64,000 nt of DNA from assembly GCA_963795435.1 (NCBI GenBank), contig CAWCHV010000007.1, positions 1,364,001-1,428,000 of the forward strand, given 5' to 3'. Origin of the DNA: JAFKFI01 sp963795435. Lineage in GTDB: Bacteria > Pseudomonadota > Alphaproteobacteria > Acetobacterales > Acetobacteraceae. Of the stretch, positions 1 through 7,937 are shown one piece after another. The notes under the pieces were generated by a model. It was given only the letters and a program-made list of their open reading frames with translations. It was not told where the DNA came from and made no database searches. The translations under genes and the position numbers were made by a program. How positions within the stretch are numbered: the first letter of the stretch is position 1; each line of letters opens with the position of its first letter.

Positions 1-1
1 A

Positions 2-1174
2 AAGGCGGCGGCTGCCGCGACACCCGCCACATGGGCCGGCGGCATCAAGATTAATCTTCAGTTCGAAGGCGGCGCGATCATCAACCCCGTCAATCCGGAT
101 AACGGGTTGAACTTCGGGCACCTGTTCACCGACCGGGCGAACCAGTTCGTGATGAACCAGGCGCTGTTCACCGTGCAGCGCCCCACGGATCCGAAGGCGA
201 CCGACTACGATTTCGGGTTCAAGGTGCAGGCGCTCTACGGCACGGATGCGCGCTATACGCAGTTCATGGGAGAGCTGAACCACACCTTCGCCACCAAATA
301 TCAGCTGGCCTTCATAGAAGCCAATGTCACGGCCCATCTGCCCTGGCTGACCGAGGGCGGCATCGACGCCAAGGCCGGCCAGTTCGCGACACCGCTCGGT
401 TTCGAGACGATCGACCCATCGACCAACCCGTTCTACTCGCACTCCTACATCTTCAATTTCGGCCTGCCCTTCGTGTCGATGGGCGCACTCGCCGTGACGC
501 ATGTCTCCCCGATGCTCGACGTGTACACGGGCGTCGACAGCGGCGTGAACACGACGGTGGGCAGCGGCGACAACAACACCGGCGCGGCGGGCACGGTCGG
601 GTTCGGGCTGACCTTCCTGGGCGGCAATCTGACGGTGCTGGCGCTGACCCATTTCGGGCCGGAGAATCCCAGCCGCACCGTGCCGAACGCCGATGGGCAT
701 TTCCGCTATCTCAACGATGTCGTCGTGACCTACAAGGCGTCCGATGCCCTGTCGTTCACCACCGAGGTCAATTTGATCCGCGACGACTTCGGACTAGGCC
801 ACGGCGCCGCCAATGGCTTCGGCGCCGCACAGTATGCCTCCTACGCGCTCAACGACGCGGTCGCCCTCAACGCCCGCGCCGAGATCTGGCGCGACGACAA
901 CGGCTTCTTCGTCGCCGGCTTCCGCGGCTACCATGATTTCATCAATTCCCAGCTGGGCTTTCCGGCGCCCGGACTGGTCAGCGCGCCGCCGACCACCTAC
1001 AGCGAGATCACGCTCGGCCTGACATGGAAGCCCACACTACCGCACCCGATCTCCGGCCTGATGATCCGGCCTGAGGTGCGTTACGATTACGCGCTGACCA
1101 ACACCAAGCCCTTCAACAGCGGCTCCGACCGCGGCGCCTTCACGTTTGGCAGCGACTTCGTGCTGAATTTTTAG
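2..1174 (+). CDS. Outer-membrane beta-barrel porin (BBP2/OmpL-like), 5' end outside window
   Basis: The reading frame is open from base 2, so the start and signal peptide lie upstream of the window; about 390 residues are visible. The protein shows alternating aromatic/polar strands and ends in Phe (FVLNF), as expected of an outer-membrane barrel inserted by BAM. Phrases such as GQFATPLGFE and NPFYSHSYIFNFGLPF match the putative beta-barrel porin-2 family by memory. Likely role: passive diffusion of small solutes through the outer membrane; substrate unknown. It converges on the downstream helicase gene, with a palindromic repeat between them. Family call is fairly safe, specificity is not. 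Confidence 0.75.
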   Translation, partial: KAAAAATPATWAGGIKINLQFEGGAIINPVNPDNGLNFGHLFTDRANQFVMNQALFTVQRPTDPKATDYDFGFKVQALYGTDARYTQFMGELNHTFATKYQLAFIEANVTAHLPWLTEGGIDAKAGQFATPLGFETIDPSTNPFYSHSYIFNFGLPFVSMGALAVTHVSPMLDVYTGVDSGVNTTVGSGDNNTGAAGTVGFGLTFLGGNLTVLALTHFGPENPSRTVPNADGHFRYLNDVVVTYKASDALSFTTEVNLIRDDFGLGHGAANGFGAAQYASYALNDAVALNARAEIWRDDNGFFVAGFRGYHDFINSQLGFPAPGLVSAPPTTYSEITLGLTWKPTLPHPISGLMIRPEVRYDYALTNTKPFNSGSDRGAFTFGSDFVLNF

Positions 1175-1197
1175 TTTCAAACCCACCGAACGCCCAC

Positions 1198-1286
1198 CCC
1201 GTCATGGTCGGCGGAGGCCGACCATCCACGACTTCCTTGCATGTCGGCAAAGTCGTGGGTGCCCGGCCTTCGCCGGGCATGACGGG
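1198..1286. repeat. Composite palindromic REP-like element between convergent genes
   Basis: Outer arms 1198-1206 and 1278-1286 are complementary (CCCGTCATG/CATGACGGG). Inside are a 7-bp hairpin at 1206-1223 with a 4-base loop, a 9-bp stem 1226-1234/1250-1258, and another 7-bp hairpin at 1261-1278. The whole could fold on either strand as a branched structure. It lies in the only gap between the convergent porin and helicase genes, so it could act as a bidirectional terminator. Elements beginning with CGTCATG and ending in CATGACG are common extragenic repeats in alphaproteobacteria (from memory). Confidence 0.7.
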
Positions 1287-1305
1287 CGTGCTGACGGTGA
1301 ACGCG

Positions 1306-2565
1306 TCAAGCCGCCCGGCTGTAGCGCCGGCGCGGACCGCCGCGCCGCTGGAAGCCGGGCTTCGGCCCGTCCGCCGCGCCCCGCTCGCCGGCCGGCAGCG
1401 GGTCGCCGACCACCGCCAGCGGCTCGCCCTGCAGGCGCTCGATCGCGCGCAGCGCGGCGCGCTCGCCGCCGTCGCAGAACGAGATCGCGATGCCCGAGGC
1501 GCCCGCGCGGCCGGTGCGGCCGATGCGGTGGACGTAGCTCTCGGGCTCCACCGGCAGGTCGAAGTTGATGACGTGCGAGACGCCCGTAACGTCGATGCCG
1601 CGCGAAGCGATGTCGGTCGCCACCAGCACACGCGCCCGGCCGCTCGAAAAGCGGTCGAGCGACTTCACGCGCTGCGCCTGGCTCTTGTTGCCGTGCAACG
1701 CCACCGCGCCGACACCCGCCGCCTCCAGCCGTTCGCACACCTTGTTGGCACCGTGCTTGGTGCGCGTGAACACGATCACCCGCGACAGCGCGGCGTCGTC
1801 GAGCAGGGATTGCAGCCGCGCCTGCTTCTGTGCGGCGGGCACGAACTGCACCTGCTGGAAGATCTTCGGCCTCTCCTGCGGCGGCGGCGCGATCTCGACG
1901 CGCACCGGATCGCGCAGCAACCCGGACGCAAGCTTGCCGACCTCGGCTGGCATCGTGGCCGAGAACAGCATCGACTGACGCTGCGCCGGCAGGGCCGCGA
2001 CGACCTTGCGGATGTCGCGGATGAAGCCGAGATCGAGCATCCGGTCGGCCTCGTCGAGCACGAACCAGCCGACCTGATCGAGCCGCAGATGCCTGGTGTT
2101 CATCAGGTCGCAGATGCGCCCCGGCGTGCCGATCACGATGTCGGCGCCGCCGCGCATCTGCTGCTCCTGCGCGTATCGGCTCATGCCGCCGAGGATGGTC
2201 ACGCATTTGACGCGCATGTTGGCGGCGAAGCCACGCAGCGCCGCGTGGATCTGCAAGGCGAGTTCGCGGGTCGGCGCCAGGATCAGCGCGCGCGTGGCGA
2301 AGGCGCCGGCGCGGACCGGTCGGGCGGCCAGCATCTGCAGGATCGGCAGGCCGAACGCGGCGGTCTTGCCGGTGCCGGTCGCCGCGATGCCGAGCAGGTC
2401 GCGCTCGGCGAGCAGGTTCGGAATGGCAGCCGCCTGGATCGGGGTCGCCACCGTGTAGCCCAGCGCGCGGACGGCGCGCAGGATCGGCTCGGCCAGGCCG
2501 AGCTCGTCGAAATTCGAGTTGGTCAAAGGAAGGGAAAACTCCAGCACCGTTCCGCGCGGCGTCAT
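1306..2565 (-). CDS. DEAD-box ATP-dependent RNA helicase
   Basis: About 419 residues with all core superfamily 2 motifs: Q motif near residue 41 (TPIQ), Walker A ATGTGKT at 62-68, PTRELA at 98-103, DEAD at 171-174, SAT at 202-204, then RGID and HRIGRTGR in the second RecA domain. It has a short basic tail ending RRGGPRRRYSRAA. Such enzymes unwind structured RNA in ribosome assembly, mRNA turnover or cold adaptation. Start: ATG at 2565 has no strong ribosome site; a TTG at 2526 would give a protein beginning TNSNFDELGL, closer to family N-termini and with GGAG about 12 bases upstream. The frame is open much further upstream, but that part is not coding-like. Confidence 0.9.
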   Translation of the reverse strand: MTPRGTVLEFSLPLTNSNFDELGLAEPILRAVRALGYTVATPIQAAAIPNLLAERDLLGIAATGTGKTAAFGLPILQMLAARPVRAGAFATRALILAPTRELALQIHAALRGFAANMRVKCVTILGGMSRYAQEQQMRGGADIVIGTPGRICDLMNTRHLRLDQVGWFVLDEADRMLDLGFIRDIRKVVAALPAQRQSMLFSATMPAEVGKLASGLLRDPVRVEIAPPPQERPKIFQQVQFVPAAQKQARLQSLLDDAALSRVIVFTRTKHGANKVCERLEAAGVGAVALHGNKSQAQRVKSLDRFSSGRARVLVATDIASRGIDVTGVSHVINFDLPVEPESYVHRIGRTGRAGASGIAISFCDGGERAALRAIERLQGEPLAVVGDPLPAGERGAADGPKPGFQRRGGPRRRYSRAA

Positions 2566-2776
2566 GCCGTGGACAAGGAAGGATGCCCGATTGCCCGGAG
2601 CACTCGGCGCGACGTCGAGGCGGACACAGTTGCGAAAGCGAAGTTCCGGCGGGCGGTCAGAATGGACCGCAGTCACGCAGACCGGGCTTGCGAGCCGGGA
2701 TATCGGGCACGGGCGTTCCAAAAGCAAGCACTTCCGCCGAGCCGCGGCGCGACCCTGCCCTGCGTCCGGCCGTACT

Positions 2777-2890
2777 GAGCCCGGATAGGGCAAAACACTC
2801 GGTAGTAGGAGCCCGGATCCGGGTAATACGGGTGGTCCCGTGAGCCCGCATCCGGGCAAAGCCGCAGCGCAACAGAGCCCGGATCCGGGC
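2777..2890. repeat. Cluster of GAGCCCGGATCCGGG repeats in a 331-base gap
   Basis: The gap 2566-2896 holds no convincing gene. Its SDR-side half carries four copies of a GAGCCCGGAT motif: 2777-2787 (partial), 2809-2823, 2842-2857 (one mismatch, GCATCC) and 2875-2890. Three include the self-complementary CCCGGATCCGGG core or a near match, so many alternative hairpins are possible. This resembles the GCCCGGAT...ATCCGGGC family of extragenic palindromes. It sits just downstream of the SDR stop codon and could terminate or stabilise that transcript. The rest of the gap (2566-2776) shows nothing I can name apart from any helicase promoter. Confidence 0.6.
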
Positions 2891-2896
2891 GTACCA

Positions 2897-3658
2897 CTAC
2901 AGGGTCAGACCGCCATCGACCACGATGGTCTGTCCCGTGACCATCGCCGCGCCGAAGCCGAGGAACAGGATGACCTCGGCCAGATCCTCCGGCGTGCAGC
3001 GCCGCTTGAGCACCGCGCGGTCGATCGTGTTGCGGCGCTCCTCCTCCGACCACTCCACCATCCAGGGGCTGTCCACCGCCCCCGGCGCGATGGCGTTCAC
3101 CCTCACCTCCGGCCCGAGCGCGCGGGCGAGGTTTTGCGTCAAGCTGACCACCCCCGCCTTGGTCGCGCCGTAGGCCAGGCTGCTGCCGGCGCGGCCGAGA
3201 CCGGCGATCGAGGCGGTGTTGACGATCGCGCCGTGCGCCGCCTTGAGCGCGAGTGCCGCCGCCTTGGCGCAGCGGAACACCCCGAGCAAGTTGGTCTCGA
3301 GCAGGGTCGACCACAGCTCCTCGGTGATGAGGTCGAGCTCCGACGGGGCGATGCGGCTGCGCGTGCCCGGGGTGCCGGCGTTGTTCACCAGCAAATCCAG
3401 CCGGCCGAGCTTTCCGAGCGCCGCGCCCACCATGCGCTCGGCGTCGCCCGCGAGCCCGACATGGCCGGGGGCGGCGATCGCTTGCGCACCGGTGGCGTTG
3501 AGCTTCGCCACGGCCTCCGGCCCGCGCGGATCGTCGGGCAGGTGGTTCACCGCCACGGTGCAGCCGAAGCCAGCGAGCATGGTCGCGGTCGCCAGGCCGA
3601 TGCCGGAGGCGCCCCCGGTGACGAGCGCGGTTTTTCCCGTGAGATCGTAGCGGATCAT
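2897..3658 (-). CDS. SDR-family oxidoreductase
   Basis: A 253-residue classical short-chain dehydrogenase. The NAD(P)-binding TGGASGIG motif is at 14-21, NNAG at 92-95, the catalytic Ser150, Tyr163 and Lys167 are in place, and it ends in the usual VVDGG motif. The ATG start has GGAG about 8 bases upstream. It begins 12 bases after the ThDP-enzyme stop, so the two are very likely co-transcribed, and an aldehyde or ketone released by that enzyme is a possible substrate (inference). Substrate is not predictable from sequence. Confidence 0.88.
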   Translation of the reverse strand: MIRYDLTGKTALVTGGASGIGLATATMLAGFGCTVAVNHLPDDPRGPEAVAKLNATGAQAIAAPGHVGLAGDAERMVGAALGKLGRLDLLVNNAGTPGTRSRIAPSELDLITEELWSTLLETNLLGVFRCAKAAALALKAAHGAIVNTASIAGLGRAGSSLAYGATKAGVVSLTQNLARALGPEVRVNAIAPGAVDSPWMVEWSEEERRNTIDRAVLKRRCTPEDLAEVILFLGFGAAMVTGQTIVVDGGLTL

Positions 3659-3670
3659 GCTGCTTCTCCT

Positions 3671-5371
3671 TCAGGCCCCGCTTTCAAGGACGGGGGGCGT
3701 CCACGGCTCGGGCGCGCGCGGCTCCAGGGCGGTCGCGACGTCCACCACCACGGTCTCGTCCGCGGACAGCGCGTCGCGCAACGCCGGGCCGATGCCGTCG
3801 GGCTGCTCCACCCGGATGCCGCGCAGCCCGAAATCGCGCGCCACATCGGCGAAATTGGTCGGGCCGAACAGCACGAGCTCGCGCGGGTCTCCCGGCCGGT
3901 TGCCTTGCTGGCGCCGGGCACTCGGCCAGCTTTGGCCGAAGCCGGAATTGTTGTTCACCACCAGAACGACCGCGATGCCGCGCCGGCGGGCGGTCTCCAG
4001 CTCCGGGAGATGGTAATAGAGCGCGCCGTCGCCGGTGAAGCAGACCACTTTCCGCGCGCCGGCCGCGCATTTGGCGCCGAGCGAGGCGGGGAACGACCAG
4101 CCGAGCGAGCCCGCCGCGCGCAGATATTGCTGCCCCGCGCCGTTCATCTCGATGCAGGTGCTGGACCAGATGCCGGAGTAGCCGGTGTCGGCCACCAGTA
4201 TGCCGTCTTCCGGCAGCGCGCGGGTGATCTCCGCACACAGGCGTTCCACCCGGATCGGCGCCTCGCCCGAGGCGAACAGCGGCGCCATCGTCTCGCGCCA
4301 GGCCGCGACGATGCCGGCGGCGCGATCCGCGTACGCTCCGTCGCGCGTCGGCCGGCCGATGGCGGCAATGAGCTTTCGCAGCGTCGCCTTGGGATCGCCC
4401 ATCAGGCCGAGCGTGTCGGGATAGCTCCGCCCGAGCTCGGCGCCGTCGATGTCGATCTGCACGACCGGCGTGTCGATCGGCGGAATGCGCCAGGTATGCG
4501 TCACCTGGTCGCCGGTATGGCAGCCGACGAACAACACGAGCTCCGCCTCGTGCACGATCTGGTTGGCCGGCGGAGCGCCGTAATTGCCCACCGCGCCGAT
4601 GCAGAGCCGGTGTCGCGTCGGCACCAGCTCGCGCCCTCCGAGCGAGGTGCCGATCGGCGCGGCCAGCAATTCCGCCAGCCGCACCAGCTCCGGCCCGGCG
4701 CCCGAGTGCGTGGCACCCGCTCCGGCGACGATGGCGAGCCGCTGCGCGCCGATCAGCGCCGCCGCCGCGCATTCGATGTCGGTGTCGGGCGGCGTGGGCC
4801 GATGCGGCGGAATGCCCGTCCGCGTCGCCGCGCTGGCGGTCGGCTCGGCGACGGTGCCGCTCTCGACCACGTCGGCGGTGTGGCCGGCGAGATCGAGATG
4901 TGTCGGCCGCGGCGTGCCGGACACCGCCTCGCGCCACGCCTGGCGGAACAGGCGCGGCAGGTTCCCCGCCCCGTCCACGTCGGCGGAGAATTTTGTCACT
5001 GCGGCGAATAGCGGCGCGTGGGGGATTTCCTGATAGGCGTTGCGATGCTGTAGCGAGGCGGCCTTCCGCCCGGTGAGCGCGATCACGGGGGCGCGCCCGA
5101 GATAGGCGTCCTGTAGCCCGGCCGCGAGATTGGCCGCGCCGACCGATTGCGCGAAGCAGATCCCCGGCCGCCCTGCGAGGCGCGCGTAGGCGTCCGCCAT
5201 GTAGGCCGCCGCCTTCTCCGAGTGCGCCAGCACCCGGGTCACGCCGAGGGTGCCAAGCTCGACCAGCGTGTGTCGCAGCACCGCGTCGACGAAAAACACG
5301 TGGCTCGTGCCGGACTCCGCGATCGCGCGGGCGAGCCACTCGTATCCGGTGATCGGTTCCGTCCGGCTCAT
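3671..5371 (-). CDS. Thiamine-diphosphate-dependent enzyme (acetolactate-synthase-like)
   Basis: A 566-residue protein with the three-domain layout of ThDP decarboxylases/synthases. The N-terminal PYR domain has the catalytic-type Glu in HSEKAAAY (Glu52); the C-terminal PP domain has the GDG...NNN Mg-ThDP motif (FTGDGALYYH followed by VVNNNSGFGQ). The central domain looks degenerate for FAD binding. Family members make or break C-C bonds next to a carbonyl; it is not close enough to IlvB, Ppd or Oxc for a safe name. Context: between a DUF4242 gene and an SDR, in a series with an enoyl-CoA hydratase. Confidence 0.8.
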   Translation of the reverse strand: MSRTEPITGYEWLARAIAESGTSHVFFVDAVLRHTLVELGTLGVTRVLAHSEKAAAYMADAYARLAGRPGICFAQSVGAANLAAGLQDAYLGRAPVIALTGRKAASLQHRNAYQEIPHAPLFAAVTKFSADVDGAGNLPRLFRQAWREAVSGTPRPTHLDLAGHTADVVESGTVAEPTASAATRTGIPPHRPTPPDTDIECAAAALIGAQRLAIVAGAGATHSGAGPELVRLAELLAAPIGTSLGGRELVPTRHRLCIGAVGNYGAPPANQIVHEAELVLFVGCHTGDQVTHTWRIPPIDTPVVQIDIDGAELGRSYPDTLGLMGDPKATLRKLIAAIGRPTRDGAYADRAAGIVAAWRETMAPLFASGEAPIRVERLCAEITRALPEDGILVADTGYSGIWSSTCIEMNGAGQQYLRAAGSLGWSFPASLGAKCAAGARKVVCFTGDGALYYHLPELETARRRGIAVVLVVNNNSGFGQSWPSARRQQGNRPGDPRELVLFGPTNFADVARDFGLRGIRVEQPDGIGPALRDALSADETVVVDVATALEPRAPEPWTPPVLESGA

Positions 5372-5425
5372 CGCATTCCCCCGACTTCGACGCCGGGAAG
5401 ACTAGCCGGTCGGAAACCGGATCGC

Positions 5426-5710
5426 CTACCCTGGCTGCTCGGTTGTCGGGTCGATCATCTTGCGGACTTCGGTGATCTTGGTCGCGGGAAAGCCGCTGAT
5501 CTCGGCGTGCTTGCGGATCACCCCCTCGTCCTTGGCGAGATAGACGCAGAACGTCTTGTCATTGGCGACGTAGCTCTCGACCCACTGGATGTCGGGGCCG
5601 ATCTGGCGCAGCGCGTCATTCGACTTCGCCGCCGCGCCGCGCAGCTGCTCGCGCTCCAGGGAGCCTACGGAAGGGATTTCGCGCTCGATGATGAATTTGC
5701 GCAGGGCCAT
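5426..5710 (-). CDS. DUF4242 small protein
   Basis: 94 residues, starting at an ATG preceded by a perfect AGGAGG 6 bases upstream. The pattern KFIIEREIP..., a central WVESYV segment and CVYLAKDEGVIRKHAEISGFPA match DUF4242, a small ferredoxin-like fold protein that often appears as an isolated domain; metal binding has been suggested for the family. No signal peptide or membrane segment. The frame remains open upstream but that extension lacks coding character, and the strong ribosome site fixes the start here. It lies 62 bases after the hydratase gene and 54 bases before the ThDP-enzyme gene. Confidence 0.85.
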   Translation of the reverse strand: MALRKFIIEREIPSVGSLEREQLRGAAAKSNDALRQIGPDIQWVESYVANDKTFCVYLAKDEGVIRKHAEISGFPATKITEVRKMIDPTTEQPG

Positions 5711-5772
5711 CGTTTCCTCCTGGGTTCTCGGGATCATGCTGGCGCATTCGCCGGCAGGTATGCAAGGCCGGT

Positions 5773-6555
5773 TCAGCCCTTGCGCCGCCGGCTCATCTCG
5801 GCCAGCCGTTCCGCCGTCATCCGGCGCGGCTCGTCGGTATTCCACGCACCGGCCAGCACCTTGATGCCGCGTTGCACCGCCGCGTCGAGCGGCAGGCGTT
5901 CCCAGTCGCTCACCAGCGCCTTCTGCGCCCGCACCGCGTGCGGCCCGGACTCCACGATGGCCGCCACCATGCGCTGCACCGTCGCGTCGAGCTCCTCCGG
6001 CGGCACGATGAACTCGAACAGCCCCCAATCCCGCGCATCGGCCACCGCCACGGTCTCGCCGGTCAGCACGAGATAGCGGGTGCGCCCCCAGCCGATGAGC
6101 TGCGGCAACAAGGCCGCCTCGATGACGGAGGGCAGGCCGATCTTCACCTCCGGCATCCCGAAATGGCTGTCGCTGCTCGCCACCCGCATGTCGCAGCAGG
6201 CGGCGAGTTCCAGTCCGGCGCCCAGCACGTAGCCCCGCACCCGCGCGATCACCGGCACGGGTAGGCGGCGCACCGCGTCGCAGCAGCGGTGGACCTCGGT
6301 GATGAACGCCTCCGCCTCGGGCTCGTCGCGCAAGGCGGCGAGCTCGCGCACGTCCGCCCCGCCGACGAACGCGCGGTCGCCCGCACCGGTCAGCACCACG
6401 GCGCGCAGCCGATCGTCCCTCGCCAGCTCCGCGAAGGCTGACAGGAAGCCGTCCCGCACCGGCTGGCTCATGCAATTGAGCTTGGTCGCGTTGTCGATCG
6501 TGACCGTCGCGACGCGGCCGGAGGCGCCTCGATCGTCGGTCCGCAGGTCTATCAT
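5773..6555 (-). CDS. Enoyl-CoA hydratase/isomerase family protein
   Basis: 260 residues with crotonase-fold hallmarks: the oxyanion-hole segment around GAGDRAFVGGADVREL (55-72), GYVLGAGLELAACCDMRVAS (108-127), and HFGMPEVKIGLPS (131-143). The Glu usually needed for hydration is represented in the MPEVK segment, so hydratase activity is plausible, though isomerase or hydrolase activity is possible in this superfamily. The ATG overlaps the TGA of the HdeD-like gene (ATGA), indicating translational coupling. Substrate unknown. Confidence 0.88.
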   Translation of the reverse strand: MIDLRTDDRGASGRVATVTIDNATKLNCMSQPVRDGFLSAFAELARDDRLRAVVLTGAGDRAFVGGADVRELAALRDEPEAEAFITEVHRCCDAVRRLPVPVIARVRGYVLGAGLELAACCDMRVASSDSHFGMPEVKIGLPSVIEAALLPQLIGWGRTRYLVLTGETVAVADARDWGLFEFIVPPEELDATVQRMVAAIVESGPHAVRAQKALVSDWERLPLDAAVQRGIKVLAGAWNTDEPRRMTAERLAEMSRRRKG

Positions 6556-7133
6556 GCCGTCACTCCGGCGGTAGGAGTTCGGCGCAGCATCAGCCCGAAC
6601 TGCACCCAGGTAATCCCCTGGACCACCAGCTCCACGGCGATCAGCGTGCCAATCACCCAAAGCCCCGACCAGGGCAGCGTGGCGTAGAGCAACAGCCCGA
6701 TCAGCAGGGTGATGAGGCCGCTGAACAGCATCAGCCACCAGCCGGTCAGCTCCCGATGCTGGACCGCGAGCACCATCCGCATGATCCCAGCGATGGCAAG
6801 ACAGACGGCGACAAACACGGTGACAATCACCGCCCCCCGCACCGGCTCGGCCATGATGAGGAGCCCGCCGATGATGTAGAGAACCCCCATCAGGATGTGC
6901 AGGAGGAAGCCGCTCCAGCCGCGCACCGCGAACGAATGGATGATCTGGAAGACGCCGCCGACCACCATGGCCGCCCCGAGCAGGATCACGCCGGCCAAGG
7001 TCGTTGCCACGACCTCGATCCAAGCGAAGATGCCGATGGCGATCAAGATGACGCCGAGGGCCACGAACCAGCCCCAGCGATGCGCCGCCCCGGCCGGCCC
7101 GGACGGGCTCAAATTGCTGCTCGTCATGGACAT
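6552..7133 (-). CDS. HdeD-family membrane protein (DUF308)
   Basis: 193 residues made of about six hydrophobic helices, beginning near residue 22 (WGWFVALGVILIAIGIF) and ending with a short polar tail. The repeated pairs of helices with a central G..L...P pattern match the HdeD/DUF308 family, whose E. coli member is linked to acid resistance. GAGGAG lies 9 bases before the chosen ATG; a second in-frame ATG two codons later is possible. Its stop overlaps the hydratase start and its start lies 13 bases after the DUF4239 gene, so it belongs to the same transcript. Confidence 0.85.
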   Translation of the reverse strand: MSMTSSNLSPSGPAGAAHRWGWFVALGVILIAIGIFAWIEVVATTLAGVILLGAAMVVGGVFQIIHSFAVRGWSGFLLHILMGVLYIIGGLLIMAEPVRGAVIVTVFVAVCLAIAGIMRMVLAVQHRELTGWWLMLFSGLITLLIGLLLYATLPWSGLWVIGTLIAVELVVQGITWVQFGLMLRRTPTAGVTA

Positions 7134-7146
7134 GGATCCGGTCTCC

Positions 7147-7935
7147 TCATTGCTTTGCGGTCGCGTTCATGCCGCCTTGATCGGCGACGACCTTTTGCAG
7201 GGTAGCCTGGAAATCCGTCGGCGGCAGCCGGAGGGAGCCCTCGAAGGGAAAATCGAGACAATGCACCACCGCCAGCACGAGCGCGATCGACGCCGCGAAT
7301 GTCGCGGTGAACATCACCTGCGAGCCGATATACACGATGCCGAAACAGAGCAGGAAACCGACCAGGACCACACCGAGGCCGATCAGCAGGACCCACATCA
7401 GGCCGGGCACGTGGAGGGTCATCTGGAACAGGCGAGTTTCCCGCCACTGATGCGCGCTGGCCAGCTCCGACATCATCTGGCTCCGGGTCGGATCGTCCAT
7501 GCCCTTGGCCGAATCGGCGCTCGCAATTCCATGCCATAGCGCCTCGAAGGCCTGCCGAGCCTGCTCGCTGTCTTGCCGCCGTTCCATCGCCGGCCATTCT
7601 CTCTCGATTACCGCGCCGAGATACTTGCGGACCGCGACCTCGATCGGCGTGCCGGCCGCCGCGGGCAAGGAGGTGGCGAGAACCGAGACCCCGTGCAGGT
7701 TGCCGCACTCCTGATTGATCGCGCTGGCCGCCGTGTTGTACTCGCTCCACACCTCGTTGAATACGAACGCCAGCAGCACGGCGTAGATCACGCCGAGCTG
7801 CAGGAACACCGCGGCGCCGACCTCGTGATGACGGCGCAGCGCCTCGAACCGCACCAGCCTGCGCATCGCCCACGCCAGGAAGCCGGCGACCAGCCCGGTC
7901 CCCAGCACCGTCACCGCCACATCCAGGTACGTCAC
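7147..7935 (-). CDS. DUF4239 membrane protein
   Basis: 262 residues, starting at GTG two bases after the exporter stop codon. It has an N-terminal hydrophobic pair (about 4-24 and 40-60), a long soluble loop of about 115 residues with the conserved FNEVWSEYNTAASAINQE segment, then another hydrophobic pair (about 178-203 and 208-228). This layout and the loop motif match DUF4239 (bestrophin-like in some annotations). Function is not established; the tight spacing to the ndvA-like gene suggests co-expression with envelope glucan export. Confidence 0.8.
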   Translation of the reverse strand: MTYLDVAVTVLGTGLVAGFLAWAMRRLVRFEALRRHHEVGAAVFLQLGVIYAVLLAFVFNEVWSEYNTAASAINQECGNLHGVSVLATSLPAAAGTPIEVAVRKYLGAVIEREWPAMERRQDSEQARQAFEALWHGIASADSAKGMDDPTRSQMMSELASAHQWRETRLFQMTLHVPGLMWVLLIGLGVVLVGFLLCFGIVYIGSQVMFTATFAASIALVLAVVHCLDFPFEGSLRLPPTDFQATLQKVVADQGGMNATAKQ

Positions 7936-7937
7936 GG

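Noticed and set aside
1204..2778. 524-codon plus-strand frame opposite the helicase
   Set aside because: Antisense shadow of the helicase; starts inside the REP-like element and has no recognisable family.
2766..2896. CRISPR-like array
   Set aside because: Repeat units are short palindromes of 11-16 bases with uneven spacing and no cas genes; they fit REP-type repeats.
2840..5011. Very long open frame on the plus strand opposite the SDR and ThDP genes
   Set aside because: Low-complexity Arg/Ala/Gly/His-rich translation typical of antisense frames in GC-rich DNA; the minus-strand genes have complete family motifs.
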